Origin: Candidatus Tayloriibacteriota bacterium
GTDB lineage: Bacteria; Patescibacteriota; Minisyncoccia; Phycocordibacterales; PALSA-1337
Length of the DNA stretch: 44,700 nt
Direction: 5' to 3'
NCBI GenBank assembly: GCA_903893855.1
Contig: CAITNV010000014.1
Coordinates: forward strand, 1 to 44,700
Shown piece by piece: positions 18,835 to 26,096 of this stretch. The position numbers and the translations under genes are program-made. Position 1 is the stretch's first letter; the number at the start of each line of letters is the position of its first letter. The notes beneath the pieces were generated by a model that did not search any database, was not told the DNA's origin, and saw only the letters and a list, made by a program, of their open reading frames with translations.

Positions 18835-19005
18835 TTATTTTAAATCGAATATAAAATTAAAATATGAATGTGTAGGGTAGACTGCGCATACAATTACGCC
18901 AACAGCGCCATACACGCTATAAAGCCCCATTTTAGGATATACCACGTCGCAAAAGGTATATTGTGCGACATTGTATGTTTCCGAACTGATTACTCTGTAA
19001 GCCAT
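18835..19005 (-). CDS. Small hypothetical ORF in a decayed region
   Basis: 56 codons from an ATG at 19005. The product has an aromatic, Val/Gly-rich second half (YPKMGLYSVYGAVGVIVCAVYP). No family recognised. It may not be a gene in its own right: the frame just upstream (18932-19093) is also open and could be the broken first part of the same ancestral protein. The surrounding 450 bases hold no intact gene. Treat as a possible remnant. Confidence 0.3.
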   Translation of the reverse strand: MAYRVISSETYNVAQYTFCDVVYPKMGLYSVYGAVGVIVCAVYPTHSYFNFIFDLK

Positions 19006-19093
19006 TCCCCATTAATATAGTTCGTTTGATGTCGCGCAAGTTTAGCTTATAGGTCGCATTGCCTTGGTTACGGTATTCATTTTTCAGCGTACC
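18932..19093 (-). pseudogene. Open stretch without start codon, likely gene remnant
   Basis: A 53-codon open stretch on the minus strand, bounded by stops and with no plausible start at its head. It encodes a peptide containing NEYRNQGNATYKLNLRDIKRT. The ATG frame at 18835-19005 overlaps it in another phase, which would fit a single frameshift between two halves of one former gene. No family recognised. Confidence 0.3.
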
Positions 19094-19307
19094 CTATAAA
19101 AACGTCATACCAAATCATCAAAGAAATCAATGAAAACAGAATCACGGAATTGTCTATATTTTTGCTAAGGTGTTCATTACAGAGTTTTCTAATCTCCCGT
19201 ACTTTGAAATATTTTTTGATCAAACTATGTTTTGCCAATCTAGAAAGGTCTAAATTAGGACTCCCCTCTTTCCTTAACCAATCAGCTATTGTATGATCTT
19301 CTGCGCT
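19077..19307 (-). pseudogene. Remnant of asparagine synthetase C-terminus
   Basis: An open frame of 76 codons with no usable start, overlapping the last 22 bases of the Nudix gene in another phase. The peptide has the end-of-protein pattern of the glutamine-hydrolysing asparagine synthetase family: TIADWLRKEG, then YFKVREIRKLCNEHLSKNIDNS, then LFSLISLMIWYDVF. In intact enzymes this is the last 60 or so residues. The glutaminase and synthetase domains are missing, so this is a 3' fragment left by deletion or recombination. Family assignment is by eye. Confidence 0.6.
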
Positions 19308-19822
19308 TCATTCAAGAAAATGCTGTCTCGAAGTATATTGAATCCTGTATTATAGAATTGGACATTTCCCTTTCTTAGATCATCAATCTCCACGTCCAGT
19401 ATTCTAACAGCCTCGTTTAGGGTAACCCAAATAACGTGCATTCCATTTTTTTTCTCGTCAGGCGTCAGATTTAATTTTTCATTTTTACTTATAACATTTG
19501 CGGTATAGCAATGGCTTATACAATGAGTTTTGTCCCTATTTCTATAATCCTCAATGATTCCTAAAAATCTATCGAGTTCAACACTGCACCCTGTCTCTTC
19601 TAGACATTCTCTTATAATACCGTCTCTAACACCTTCATCTTTGTCGATACCTCCGCCGGGAAGCAAATAGAATGAATTGACCTTATTACCTACAAGTGCG
19701 ACATGTTGATTTTTATTAAAGATAACAGCTTTTCCGGTTGGACGGTCCACAAATTGAACACCTAGTGTTTCAGGTATTAAAGGAAACACATCTCGTTGGT
19801 AAAATGTGGCAATTGGTTTCAT
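19286..19822 (-). CDS. Nudix hydrolase
   Basis: 178 residues. A complete Nudix box GGIDKDEGVRDGIIRECLEETGC (residues about 58-80) has the REx2EExG metal-binding glutamates. Nudix enzymes cleave a nucleoside diphosphate linked to another group; the substrate here cannot be deduced. An N-terminal segment of about 40 residues precedes the fold. It sits in an accessory patch beside an asparagine-synthetase remnant, which suggests that the region has been rearranged. Confidence 0.85.
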   Translation of the reverse strand: MKPIATFYQRDVFPLIPETLGVQFVDRPTGKAVIFNKNQHVALVGNKVNSFYLLPGGGIDKDEGVRDGIIRECLEETGCSVELDRFLGIIEDYRNRDKTHCISHCYTANVISKNEKLNLTPDEKKNGMHVIWVTLNEAVRILDVEIDDLRKGNVQFYNTGFNILRDSIFLNEAQKIIQ

Positions 19823-19895
19823 AAATTCGTAAATTGGACTTTAAATAGATTTATGATACTATACAACAAGAATAGAAATATAACAACTAAACGAT

Positions 19896-19963
19896 AAGGA
19901 GGTCATGTGACCACAAAATTGAAAAAATTATTCGTCATCCCTATGCTACACTCCAATACATGA
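19896..19963 (+). promoter_or_regulatory. Perfect Shine-Dalgarno before an 18-codon ORF coupled to the next gene
   Basis: AAGGAGGT (19896-19903) is followed by a GTG at 19907 opening an 18-codon frame that ends TGA at 19961-19963. That stop overlaps the ATG of the next gene as ATGA. The start region also forms the inverted repeat GGTCA-TG-TGACC (19901-19912). A leaderless-type promoter, TGC-TACACT (19944-19952), lies inside this mini-ORF, 7 bases from the next ATG, so two modes of expression are possible. Confidence 0.4.
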
Positions 19964-20475
19964 AATTACCAAAACATCTCGCACTAAAGCTTTTTGCAGT
20001 CATCGCACTTACCTGTGTTACATTAGGAATTTACCTCGCATTACTACACCGAGTAGCAACTATGTATACTCCTGAACCGCTTTACCCTATTACTTCCCTT
20101 TGCCCATATGACGCACGGCCTGTATTTCATTTTCGCTGTAGCGCATCAACGGTTTGGAAAACATACACCAATACCCAAAATAACTTTTCAATAAATTATC
20201 CTTCTGATTGGACTGTTACCACTAATACCGATACTAATCAACCGTATATTGCCACCTTTTTTGATACGAACTCAGACGGTCCGGTAGCTGATGTTATTTA
20301 TATTTCAAGAGGTTGCTCAATATACCCAAGTGATAGGCGCTGGGCTACGGACCACGCTTGGATGCCCTACGGTGAAGGCTGGGAGAAGATCCTTTGCCTA
20401 CAAGGCCTTACTATCGATGCGGTAAACAGTGAAGACATGCTGATCGAGGATCAAATGATCGGATCATTTAATTAG
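19960..20475 (+). CDS. Hypothetical membrane-anchored protein
   Basis: 171 residues. One N-terminal hydrophobic helix (about 10-32, LKLFAVIALTCVTLGIYLALL), without a lipobox, is followed by an extracytoplasmic domain. NTQNNFSINYPSDWTV resembles the opening strand of PsbP-like or related beta domains seen in many CPR surface proteins. Four cysteines follow the helix (in LCPYD, FRCSA, RGCSI, ILCLQ), suggesting disulfides. Its 3' end overlaps the convergent pyrophosphatase-like gene by 12 bases. Confidence 0.6.
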   Translation: MKLPKHLALKLFAVIALTCVTLGIYLALLHRVATMYTPEPLYPITSLCPYDARPVFHFRCSASTVWKTYTNTQNNFSINYPSDWTVTTNTDTNQPYIATFFDTNSDGPVADVIYISRGCSIYPSDRRWATDHAWMPYGEGWEKILCLQGLTIDAVNSEDMLIEDQMIGSFN

Positions 20476-20850
20476 TTTTGGTCGTCTGTACAGACTGATG
20501 GTTTTCTCCAACTGTTCTTCATTCGCAAATAATTCCTTATCCTTAATAACAGGACTAAAAACTGTTACGATATCGTCCCACTCTTTTTTGGTCACACCAA
20601 GGATAAATTTGGTCTCAATTGGAACATCGACGCGCCAAATCTTCATATAGCCATTTAGTTCGCCACTACCGACAAAGACATCGAGATCCTCATCATCCTC
20701 ACTCCTGTACCCTTTTATGTACCCATAGTCGACTGGATATGTAACTCCAGCGAGCGGATAGTCCTTCCATGCAGGGTCAGCGTCGATTTCGAAAGATTTG
20801 TAATTGCCTTTGGGGTTTTCTATAACAATGTTTGGATTACCTTTTTTCAT
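20464..20850 (-). CDS. Divergent family I inorganic pyrophosphatase-like protein
   Basis: 128 residues, shorter than bacterial family I pyrophosphatases (about 170-180). The fold signature is visible in YPLAGVTYPVDYGYIKGYRSEDDEDLDVFVG, which matches the region with the metal-binding Asp triad; here the triad reads D-x-E-x-x-D (Glu in the middle position). The later Asp-x4-Asp-x-Lys segment needed for catalysis is not apparent. It may act on another phosphate compound or be inactive. A separate, intact family II enzyme is encoded at 35611-36540. Confidence 0.7.
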   Translation of the reverse strand: MKKGNPNIVIENPKGNYKSFEIDADPAWKDYPLAGVTYPVDYGYIKGYRSEDDEDLDVFVGSGELNGYMKIWRVDVPIETKFILGVTKKEWDDIVTVFSPVIKDKELFANEEQLEKTISLYRRPKLIK

Positions 20851-20914
20851 TGATTATTTCGTATATTAAATAGATAATTTATTTTACTATAGCTTTCCAT
20901 GCCTGTATATAAAT

Positions 20915-20926
20915 ATGTGGTATAAT
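20915..20926 (+). promoter_or_regulatory. Extended -10 promoter of a three-gene membrane cluster
   Basis: TGG-TATAAT (hexamer 20921-20926), with the start expected near 20933 and a leader of about 23 bases. Confidence 0.5.
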
Positions 20927-20955
20927 ACGATCGGTATTGAATGTAGTAAGAATTA

Positions 20956-21414
20956 ATGGAGTTTGGTATTAAAATTAAAATTATGTCACCTATAGTCACC
21001 TTCATTATACTTTTTGGAATAATTGGAATAGCTCGCTTATCAGCAAATAAAACTGGTTGGAATAAAGTCTCAAAAACCCTAAAAAATGGCAAGCCTGAGA
21101 CCATGGTCATGCTTGATGTACAGAATATAGATATACAAAGCGCTAAAAATAGGCTTATTGCATCCCTTCCTAATTCTATATATAAACAGACCGACAATAC
21201 AAATGCATCGGAATTCGTACTTGAAGATAAATTACCTTCAGATAGCATGCTTCATACAATGTATTTTTACCCGCTATATTTCTCGACTAACCCACAAGGT
21301 CAAACCCATATTGAAATTGGAATCATAGACAAAGAAGCATTTCTTGGCAGTAAACAAGACAAACTTGAGAAAGTTAAACGATTATTCGATTATATTTCAA
21401 CAATACTAAAATAA
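20956..21414 (+). CDS. Hypothetical membrane-anchored protein
   Basis: 152 residues from ATG 20956; an in-frame ATG at 20983 is an alternative. One N-terminal membrane helix (about 10-28) precedes a soluble domain with mixed strands and helices, ending in a Lys-rich helix. No family recognised. It is first of three small membrane genes: the next start overlaps its stop by one base, so they are probably translated in series. Confidence 0.6.
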   Translation: MEFGIKIKIMSPIVTFIILFGIIGIARLSANKTGWNKVSKTLKNGKPETMVMLDVQNIDIQSAKNRLIASLPNSIYKQTDNTNASEFVLEDKLPSDSMLHTMYFYPLYFSTNPQGQTHIEIGIIDKEAFLGSKQDKLEKVKRLFDYISTILK

Positions 21415-21749
21415 TGAAACAAAAAAATGGCACTACGACCCTCTGGATTACCTTTTGCGTATTAATATTACTTATGATTATGTCGTTTAATAGTGATATT
21501 CCACTTGTAACGATTGGTTGTTGCTTCACTTTCGGCCTAATTGCAGCTTGCATACTGTCGATTATCTTGAAGAAAAATAAATTAAACGATTTTTACAATA
21601 AAAATGCCGATACTGCGGCCGTTGCTCCCAGCGCAGCAAACACCGGCGGTATCGTATCAGTCATTACCTATTGGGCACCTCCAGTATTGATCGCAATTAT
21701 TATGATGGGTTCTATTATCGGCATAGGTTTCTTCTTATATAATCGTTAA
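21414..21749 (+). CDS. Hypothetical membrane protein with three helices
   Basis: 111 residues. Hydrophobic segments lie at about 9-27 and 31-51. A soluble Asn/Ala-rich loop (about 55-78) follows, then a final helix (about 80-108). No conserved family is recognised. Its ATG shares one base with the previous stop (TAATG), a typical coupled arrangement. It may form a complex with the two flanking membrane genes; this is inference from order only. Confidence 0.55.
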   Translation: MKQKNGTTTLWITFCVLILLMIMSFNSDIPLVTIGCCFTFGLIAACILSIILKKNKLNDFYNKNADTAAVAPSAANTGGIVSVITYWAPPVLIAIIMMGSIIGIGFFLYNR

Positions 21750-21760
21750 ATAAAAATACA

Positions 21761-22009
21761 ATGTTACAAATTGCTTTATTTGTTATCGGAATAACAGGTT
21801 TATCACGTAGAAGGATTGAGATTTCTAGTAAACGTGTACTATCTGGTACCCCAGTTGTTCTTCTTTCGGTCTTCTATCTAGTTGTGGCTGTAGTCACTCT
21901 TTTCCTTAGATTAGGCATTATATCGGTTTTCGAGGTCATAGCGGCGGTAGGCATAGTGACCTTGCTTGTGGTTATTTTTGCCAAAGGAAAACCACCAACG
22001 GCTATTTAG
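21761..22009 (+). CDS. Small membrane protein
   Basis: 82 residues, mostly hydrophobic: helices at about 1-13, 30-48 and 52-74, with a basic loop (SRRRIEISSKR) between the first two. Last of the three-gene cluster. Its 3' end overlaps the convergent secreted-enzyme gene by 8 bases. No family recognised. Confidence 0.5.
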   Translation: MLQIALFVIGITGLSRRRIEISSKRVLSGTPVVLLSVFYLVVAVVTLFLRLGIISVFEVIAAVGIVTLLVVIFAKGKPPTAI

Positions 22010-22538
22010 CCGCCAAAGCGAGAGCCGTATTGATATTGTTCCAACATGGTTCAGAAGCGCTCCATGGAGTAGAGCCTTGTGTGTCGTAGAGGTACTGAGC
22101 GTAAGCCACATTACCTTCGACGGTATTGAGATCGTAGCCCATAGAAGCCGCTTTAGCGAGGTGATACTTCTGATTGATCTGCATAACACCAACGTCTTCG
22201 GCATTTACCTTTCCATGAAGGATAGCACCTGTTTTATCATCATACTGTCGGAAATCAGATTCACAGCTAGAGATGGCAATAAGAATAGGCTGATTGGCAT
22301 ACTTACGCTTAACATAAGCCATTACGCCAGCATTAGTTGGGAAACTGGTTTTGGTTTTTTCGGTAAGAGATGCATTTGAAATAGCCGCTATGACTGCAGC
22401 GCTTGATACATCCTGCATAGGGGCAACAATAGCTGTGGATGAGTCCACAGGTAAAGTCGACTGCATGCTCATTTGAGCTTGTGCGGGTCCGTATATGGTA
22501 GAAATTGTGAGGGCAGCACCTGTGATAAATCCTTTCAT
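22002..22538 (-). CDS. Secreted lysozyme-like / lytic transglycosylase-fold protein
   Basis: 178 residues from ATG 22538; a TTG 24 bases upstream is less likely. A signal peptide is seen (MKGFITGAALTISTIYGPAQAQ, probable cleavage after AQA). The C-terminal domain (about 80-178) has ILIAISSCESDFRQYD with a likely catalytic Glu, then DVGVMQINQKYH and TVEGNVAYAQYLYDTQG. This is the order of the transglycosylase SLT/lysozyme fold. Two cysteines, one beside the Glu and one near the end, could form a disulfide. Role: probably peptidoglycan cleavage outside the membrane. Confidence 0.8.
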   Translation of the reverse strand: MKGFITGAALTISTIYGPAQAQMSMQSTLPVDSSTAIVAPMQDVSSAAVIAAISNASLTEKTKTSFPTNAGVMAYVKRKYANQPILIAISSCESDFRQYDDKTGAILHGKVNAEDVGVMQINQKYHLAKAASMGYDLNTVEGNVAYAQYLYDTQGSTPWSASEPCWNNINTALALAAK

Positions 22539-22564
22539 GTTTTTGTGTATGTTACCCAACAAAA

Positions 22565-22585
22565 AAGAGGTATGTATTACCTCTT
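22565..22585 (-). terminator. Terminator-like hairpin in the leader of the lysozyme-like gene
   Basis: On the minus strand AAGAGGTA (22585-22578) pairs with TACCTCTT (22572-22565) around a 5-base loop, followed by four more U (22564-22561). It lies about 7 bases after the predicted transcription start and 26 bases before the ATG at 22538. No minus-strand gene lies upstream that it could terminate. Confidence 0.6.
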
Positions 22586-22598
22586 CTATCGTGGCTAT

Positions 22599-22627
22599 AT
22601 GTTAGCATTTTTAAATAGTAATGTCAA
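22599..22627 (-). promoter_or_regulatory. Sigma70 promoter of the lysozyme-like gene
   Basis: Consensus TTGACA (22627-22622), a 17-base spacer and TAACAT (22604-22599) with an extended TGC. The predicted start is near 22592. The rest of the gap up to the rpmA promoter (22628-22851) is AT-rich; I saw no gene or clear structure in it. Confidence 0.65.
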
Positions 22628-22851
22628 TAGATTGAGGCTTAAAACTATGGTGTACTAGTGTCTCGATATTATAGCTCTACTAAGCCATATTTATCATTAT
22701 TTTAGACCTTTTTTATTATAATTTTAACAGATGAAAATTAGGTAATTCTGTAGAAATGTGTCTTAATTTTTTAATGCTTGCATTATTATAGACCTGCTTT
22801 TGAGAACTCGGAGCATTTTTGGGGTGAGAATTACGATATTTTATCAATAAT

Positions 22852-22880
22852 TTGCGTCTTTTTTTGTTATCTGCTATGAT
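22852..22880 (+). promoter_or_regulatory. Promoter of rpmA
   Basis: TTGCGT (22852-22857), a 17-base spacer and extended TGC-TATGAT (hexamer 22875-22880). The ATG follows after 9 bases. Confidence 0.65.
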
Positions 22881-22889
22881 GTCTCCACT

Positions 22890-23168
22890 ATGGCAACCAA
22901 AAAATCAGGTGGATCAACACAAAACGGCAGAGACTCAGGACCAAAATACTTGGGTGTGAAGATGAACGACGGTCAGATGATTAAGACCGGTGGTATTATC
23001 GTACGACAGCGAGGTACAGATGTACTTCCTGGTAAGAACGTCGGTGTAGGTAAGGACTATACCCTTTTCGCTCTTAAGGACGGTGTTGTTAAGTTCGGGA
23101 CTAAGCGAAAGATTAGCTTCGATAACTCTATCGAGCGAAAGAAGATTGTTCACGTTATCCCTGCGTAA
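22890..23168 (+). CDS. rpmA: 50S ribosomal protein L27
   Basis: Large-subunit protein bL27, 92 residues, reaching toward the peptidyl-transferase centre. [21 protein letters not shown] at the N-terminus is the family signature, with [27 protein letters not shown] after it. It stands alone: rplU, its usual operon partner, is at 29873-30220 on the other strand. There is no N-terminal extension of the kind that needs cleavage. Four of its five arginines use CGA. Confidence 0.97.
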   Translation: MATKKSGGSTQNGRDSGPKYLGVKMNDGQMIKTGGIIVRQRGTDVLPGKNVGVGKDYTLFALKDGVVKFGTKRKISFDNSIERKKIVHVIPA

Positions 23169-23220
23169 ATCCACTGATATTTCCTCTAGCCAATCTATCT
23201 ATCAGCTGGAGTGAACGAAG

Positions 23221-23246
23221 AAAAAACCACCGTTTGGTGGTTTTTT
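23221..23246. terminator. Bidirectional terminator between rpmA and rplI
   Basis: Perfect 11-base arms AAAAAACCACC / GGTGGTTTTTT around a GTTT loop; a U-tract on both strands. Confidence 0.9.
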
Positions 23247-23287
23247 CTTAGCAGATAACTTGAGAATCGGTACAGAACGCTAGCGTT

Positions 23288-23734
23288 TTATTGCTTTGCG
23301 TTGATAACGAGCTTGAACATTACGCTCTTATCAAGCACTCGCACTTCAATCATGTGCTCACCAACTTCCTTAATAGGCTTATCAAGGACAATATAGTCAG
23401 TACCTATCTGTAAACGAGTCTGGGCCAATACAGCGGGGATGATTTCAGCCTTATGAACTCCAGCAAAAAGACTCCCCTTTTTGTTAGCCTTCTCTTCAAG
23501 GGTAACAACTGCACCTTCAAGACCCTTTAAATTCTTCAATAGAAGCTCTTCATGGACCTTCCTCTCGCCCTCCTCGCGAGCCTTCTCAAGCTCTACACGC
23601 TTAATGACATCTGCAGTAGCGGCGACCGCAAAACCTCGTGGAATAAGGAAATTCAATGCATGTCCGTCTGCCATTTCTTTCGTCTCGTGCTTTTTGCCAA
23701 CATTTGGTATGTCTTTTGTAAGTATTACTTTCAT
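23288..23734 (-). CDS. rplI: 50S ribosomal protein L9
   Basis: Large-subunit protein bL9, 148 residues, full length. The N-terminal domain has MKVILTKDIPNVGKKHETKEMADGHALNFLIPRGFAV. The long connecting helix is rich in Glu, Lys and Arg, and the C-terminal domain has GSLFAGVHKAEI. Some CPR lineages are reported to have lost L9, so its presence is a useful phylogenetic marker. It is not linked to rpsF or rpsR here. ctpA lies 33 bases upstream on the same strand. Confidence 0.96.
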   Translation of the reverse strand: MKVILTKDIPNVGKKHETKEMADGHALNFLIPRGFAVAATADVIKRVELEKAREEGERKVHEELLLKNLKGLEGAVVTLEEKANKKGSLFAGVHKAEIIPAVLAQTRLQIGTDYIVLDKPIKEVGEHMIEVRVLDKSVMFKLVINAKQ

Positions 23735-23767
23735 ATGTGTTTATTGTTATGTTTTATATTGTATACA

Positions 23768-25027
23768 TTATGGCTGTGCTTGCAATAGTGACACCGCTTT
23801 CAGCATTACTGGATCAGTTCCTGTTGCTACAGCTGTCGCAGGTGTTCCCGAAGCAACTGCTGGGGTAGTTGTGGATGGAGTAACCACAAAATCAGGGTCG
23901 ATACCATCATGCGATAGATTGTGACCATTAGGTGTAAGCCAGCGAGCAACAGTGACCTTAAGTGATGTATCTGAAGTAATTGGAATGAGTTCTTGTACCG
24001 AACCCTTACCGAATGTTTTCGAACCAACAAGTGTTGCAACACCGTGGTCTTTAAGTGCGGCTGAGAGGATCTCTGCCGCTGAAGCACTGCCACCATCTAC
24101 AAGAATCTCCATTTGGAGGTTTTTGTTAAATACATTGTAACCTTTGCTTCGATACACTTGATTAGGAGCTTTGCCTCCATAATCTTCAGTCACCACCACA
24201 TCTCCGGCTGGCAAAAACCAACTAGCCATATCCCAAGCGGCATCGAGATAGCCCCCAGGATTACCACGTAGGTCAAGAATGAGCTTATGAGAACCCGAAT
24301 TGATGAATGTCCGCAAAGCATTTCTAAATAGATTCGGTGATGTTGCGGTAAATGTATAGAGATGAATCGTAAATATGCTATTTGCGCCCGTACCCTGCGT
24401 ATTCGTCTCGAGTGTCGGAATGGTAATAACGTCTCTTACTACTTTAATAATGATAGGTTGCGGGTTGCCGTTTCTTACAATAGTGAGGTTGACGGGTGTG
24501 CCTTTAGGGCCACGGATATAGCTAACAGCCTTATCAACGGTCATATTAGCAGTATCTTTACCATCAATTTTAGTGACAATGTCGTTTGTTAGTATACCGG
24601 CCTTTGCTGCAGGACTGTCTTTAAGTGGAGATATAACGGTGAGATGGCCATTTTTGATATCAATTTCCATTCCAACACCTTCAAAATCGCCCTGTATATT
24701 ACTCTGAAAAAGCGCGGCTTGCTGTGGTGGAAAGAATACCGTGTATGGATCACCTTCTGAAGCTGCTAGGCCTTGTATGGCTCCGTAAATCTTGTCTTGA
24801 ACGGTTGTTGAGGCTGCTGAGACGTATTTCTGATCAAGCAAGTTCCATACCTTCCAAAAGGAATCAAACTGTGCCGCCGTCACAGGGCTGCCGTTCATAT
24901 CCGTTGTAACCGTGACATTGATAGGTACCGAATGTCCGTACGATGCACTATATCGTCCAATACAAAAAACAACCACTATAATAACAACACACCCAATGCT
25001 AAATCCTATCTTTTTTTTGGTACTCAT
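23768..25027 (-). CDS. C-terminal processing peptidase, S41 family
   Basis: Membrane-anchored periplasm-side protease of the CtpA/Prc family, 419 residues. One N-terminal helix (about 5-27) is followed by the N-terminal domain with FWKVWNLLDQKYV. A PDZ domain follows (about 110-200, GVGMEIDIKNGHLTVISPLKDSPAAKAGI). The S41 core has LDLRGNPGGYLDAAWDMASWFL, GGSASAAEI with the catalytic Ser, and GSKTFGKGSVQ with the catalytic Lys. It trims or degrades envelope proteins from their C-termini. It may share transcription with rplI downstream. Confidence 0.93.
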   Translation of the reverse strand: MSTKKKIGFSIGCVVIIVVVFCIGRYSASYGHSVPINVTVTTDMNGSPVTAAQFDSFWKVWNLLDQKYVSAASTTVQDKIYGAIQGLAASEGDPYTVFFPPQQAALFQSNIQGDFEGVGMEIDIKNGHLTVISPLKDSPAAKAGILTNDIVTKIDGKDTANMTVDKAVSYIRGPKGTPVNLTIVRNGNPQPIIIKVVRDVITIPTLETNTQGTGANSIFTIHLYTFTATSPNLFRNALRTFINSGSHKLILDLRGNPGGYLDAAWDMASWFLPAGDVVVTEDYGGKAPNQVYRSKGYNVFNKNLQMEILVDGGSASAAEILSAALKDHGVATLVGSKTFGKGSVQELIPITSDTSLKVTVARWLTPNGHNLSHDGIDPDFVVTPSTTTPAVASGTPATAVATGTDPVMLKAVSLLQAQP

Positions 25028-25095
25028 ATCATTTTGTTAGTGTCACTATCATACAGAAATCGAGAGTTAAACACAATATGTACAAATAAAAAATG

Positions 25096-25104
25096 TGCTA
25101 CAAT
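25096..25104 (+). promoter_or_regulatory. Extended -10 promoter of the corA-like gene
   Basis: TGC-TACAAT (hexamer 25099-25104), giving a start near 25111 and a leader of about 15 bases. An in-frame ATG at 25093 lies upstream of this start and is therefore unlikely to be used. Confidence 0.5.
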
Positions 25105-25125
25105 ATATATCGAAATATTTCAATT

Positions 25126-26082
25126 ATGCTCCATAAATTCACCTACAAAAATCTTACGTGGATCGACCTCGAATCTCCTACCGAGAATGAGGTCATTTCT
25201 ATCATTAAAGATTTTTCTATTCAGTCATTTATCGGCGAATCTATTCTCTCAGATTATGCTCGACCCCGCATTGAGCGTTACCCCGACTACATTTACATGG
25301 TTTTGCGAATTCCAATTCGTTTTAAAGTAGCACATTCCAAAAGACATATTTCGACAAGGGACTATCGTCGCTTCAGTGTTGAAGACAGAGAGTTGGTTTT
25401 CATCATTGGTAGGAATTTTATTGTGACAGCACATAAGCAGAGCATTCCTCCACTTGAAAACTTTGCAAAAGTATTCGAAACTGATTCTATTATTGCCAAA
25501 GATCCTCTCGGTGAGCATGCGGGGCTCATTTTGTACTATCTTATTAAGAAAATTTACGCGCACATGGAGAATGATCTCGATTCAATGCGTGATTCGCTTA
25601 TGAATGCTGAAGCAGGTATTTTTGATGGGTATGAGCGCAGAATGGTTGAGGTTCTCTCGAATATTTCGCGTGAACTTATCGATCTTAAGCAATCAAGCCG
25701 AATACACAAGGAAACGATTGAACTCTTTGGCCCTATTGCGCAAGGATTCTTCGGTCAAGATTATAAATTCCGCTATGCAGATGACATCATCAAACAATAC
25801 GCCAAAATCCATGAGCTAACTGGCAATAACCGCGAGCTTTTGACCGACCTTCGCGAGACGAATGACTCCCTCCTTTCGACCAAACAGAATGAGATTATGC
25901 AGACACTTACAATCATTGCATCTATCATTTTCCCTCTTGAGCTTGTAACGGGAATATTCTCGATGAATACAGCATATACGCCTATTGTTGGCCATGCGCA
26001 TGATTTCTTAATCATTATGGGCATATTAGCCGGTATAACCCTTGCAATGATGCTCTATTTCAAGTATAAAAGATGGGTGTAG
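25126..26082 (+). CDS. CorA-family divalent metal ion transporter with SMN motif
   Basis: 318 residues from ATG 25126. It has the CorA layout: a large cytosolic alpha/beta domain (about 1-240) with a long stalk helix, then two C-terminal membrane helices (about 258-278 and 291-312) and a short basic tail. The opening (TWIDLESPTENEVISIIKDF) and FPLELVTGIFSMN are family-typical. The selectivity motif, normally YGMN, reads FSMN: Gly is replaced by Ser. Family function is Mg2+ or Co2+ uptake, or Zn2+ efflux in relatives; the ion is uncertain here. cysS follows after 14 bases. Confidence 0.88.
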   Translation: MLHKFTYKNLTWIDLESPTENEVISIIKDFSIQSFIGESILSDYARPRIERYPDYIYMVLRIPIRFKVAHSKRHISTRDYRRFSVEDRELVFIIGRNFIVTAHKQSIPPLENFAKVFETDSIIAKDPLGEHAGLILYYLIKKIYAHMENDLDSMRDSLMNAEAGIFDGYERRMVEVLSNISRELIDLKQSSRIHKETIELFGPIAQGFFGQDYKFRYADDIIKQYAKIHELTGNNRELLTDLRETNDSLLSTKQNEIMQTLTIIASIIFPLELVTGIFSMNTAYTPIVGHAHDFLIIMGILAGITLAMMLYFKYKRWV

Positions 26083-26096
26083 AGCGCTTAATTACT

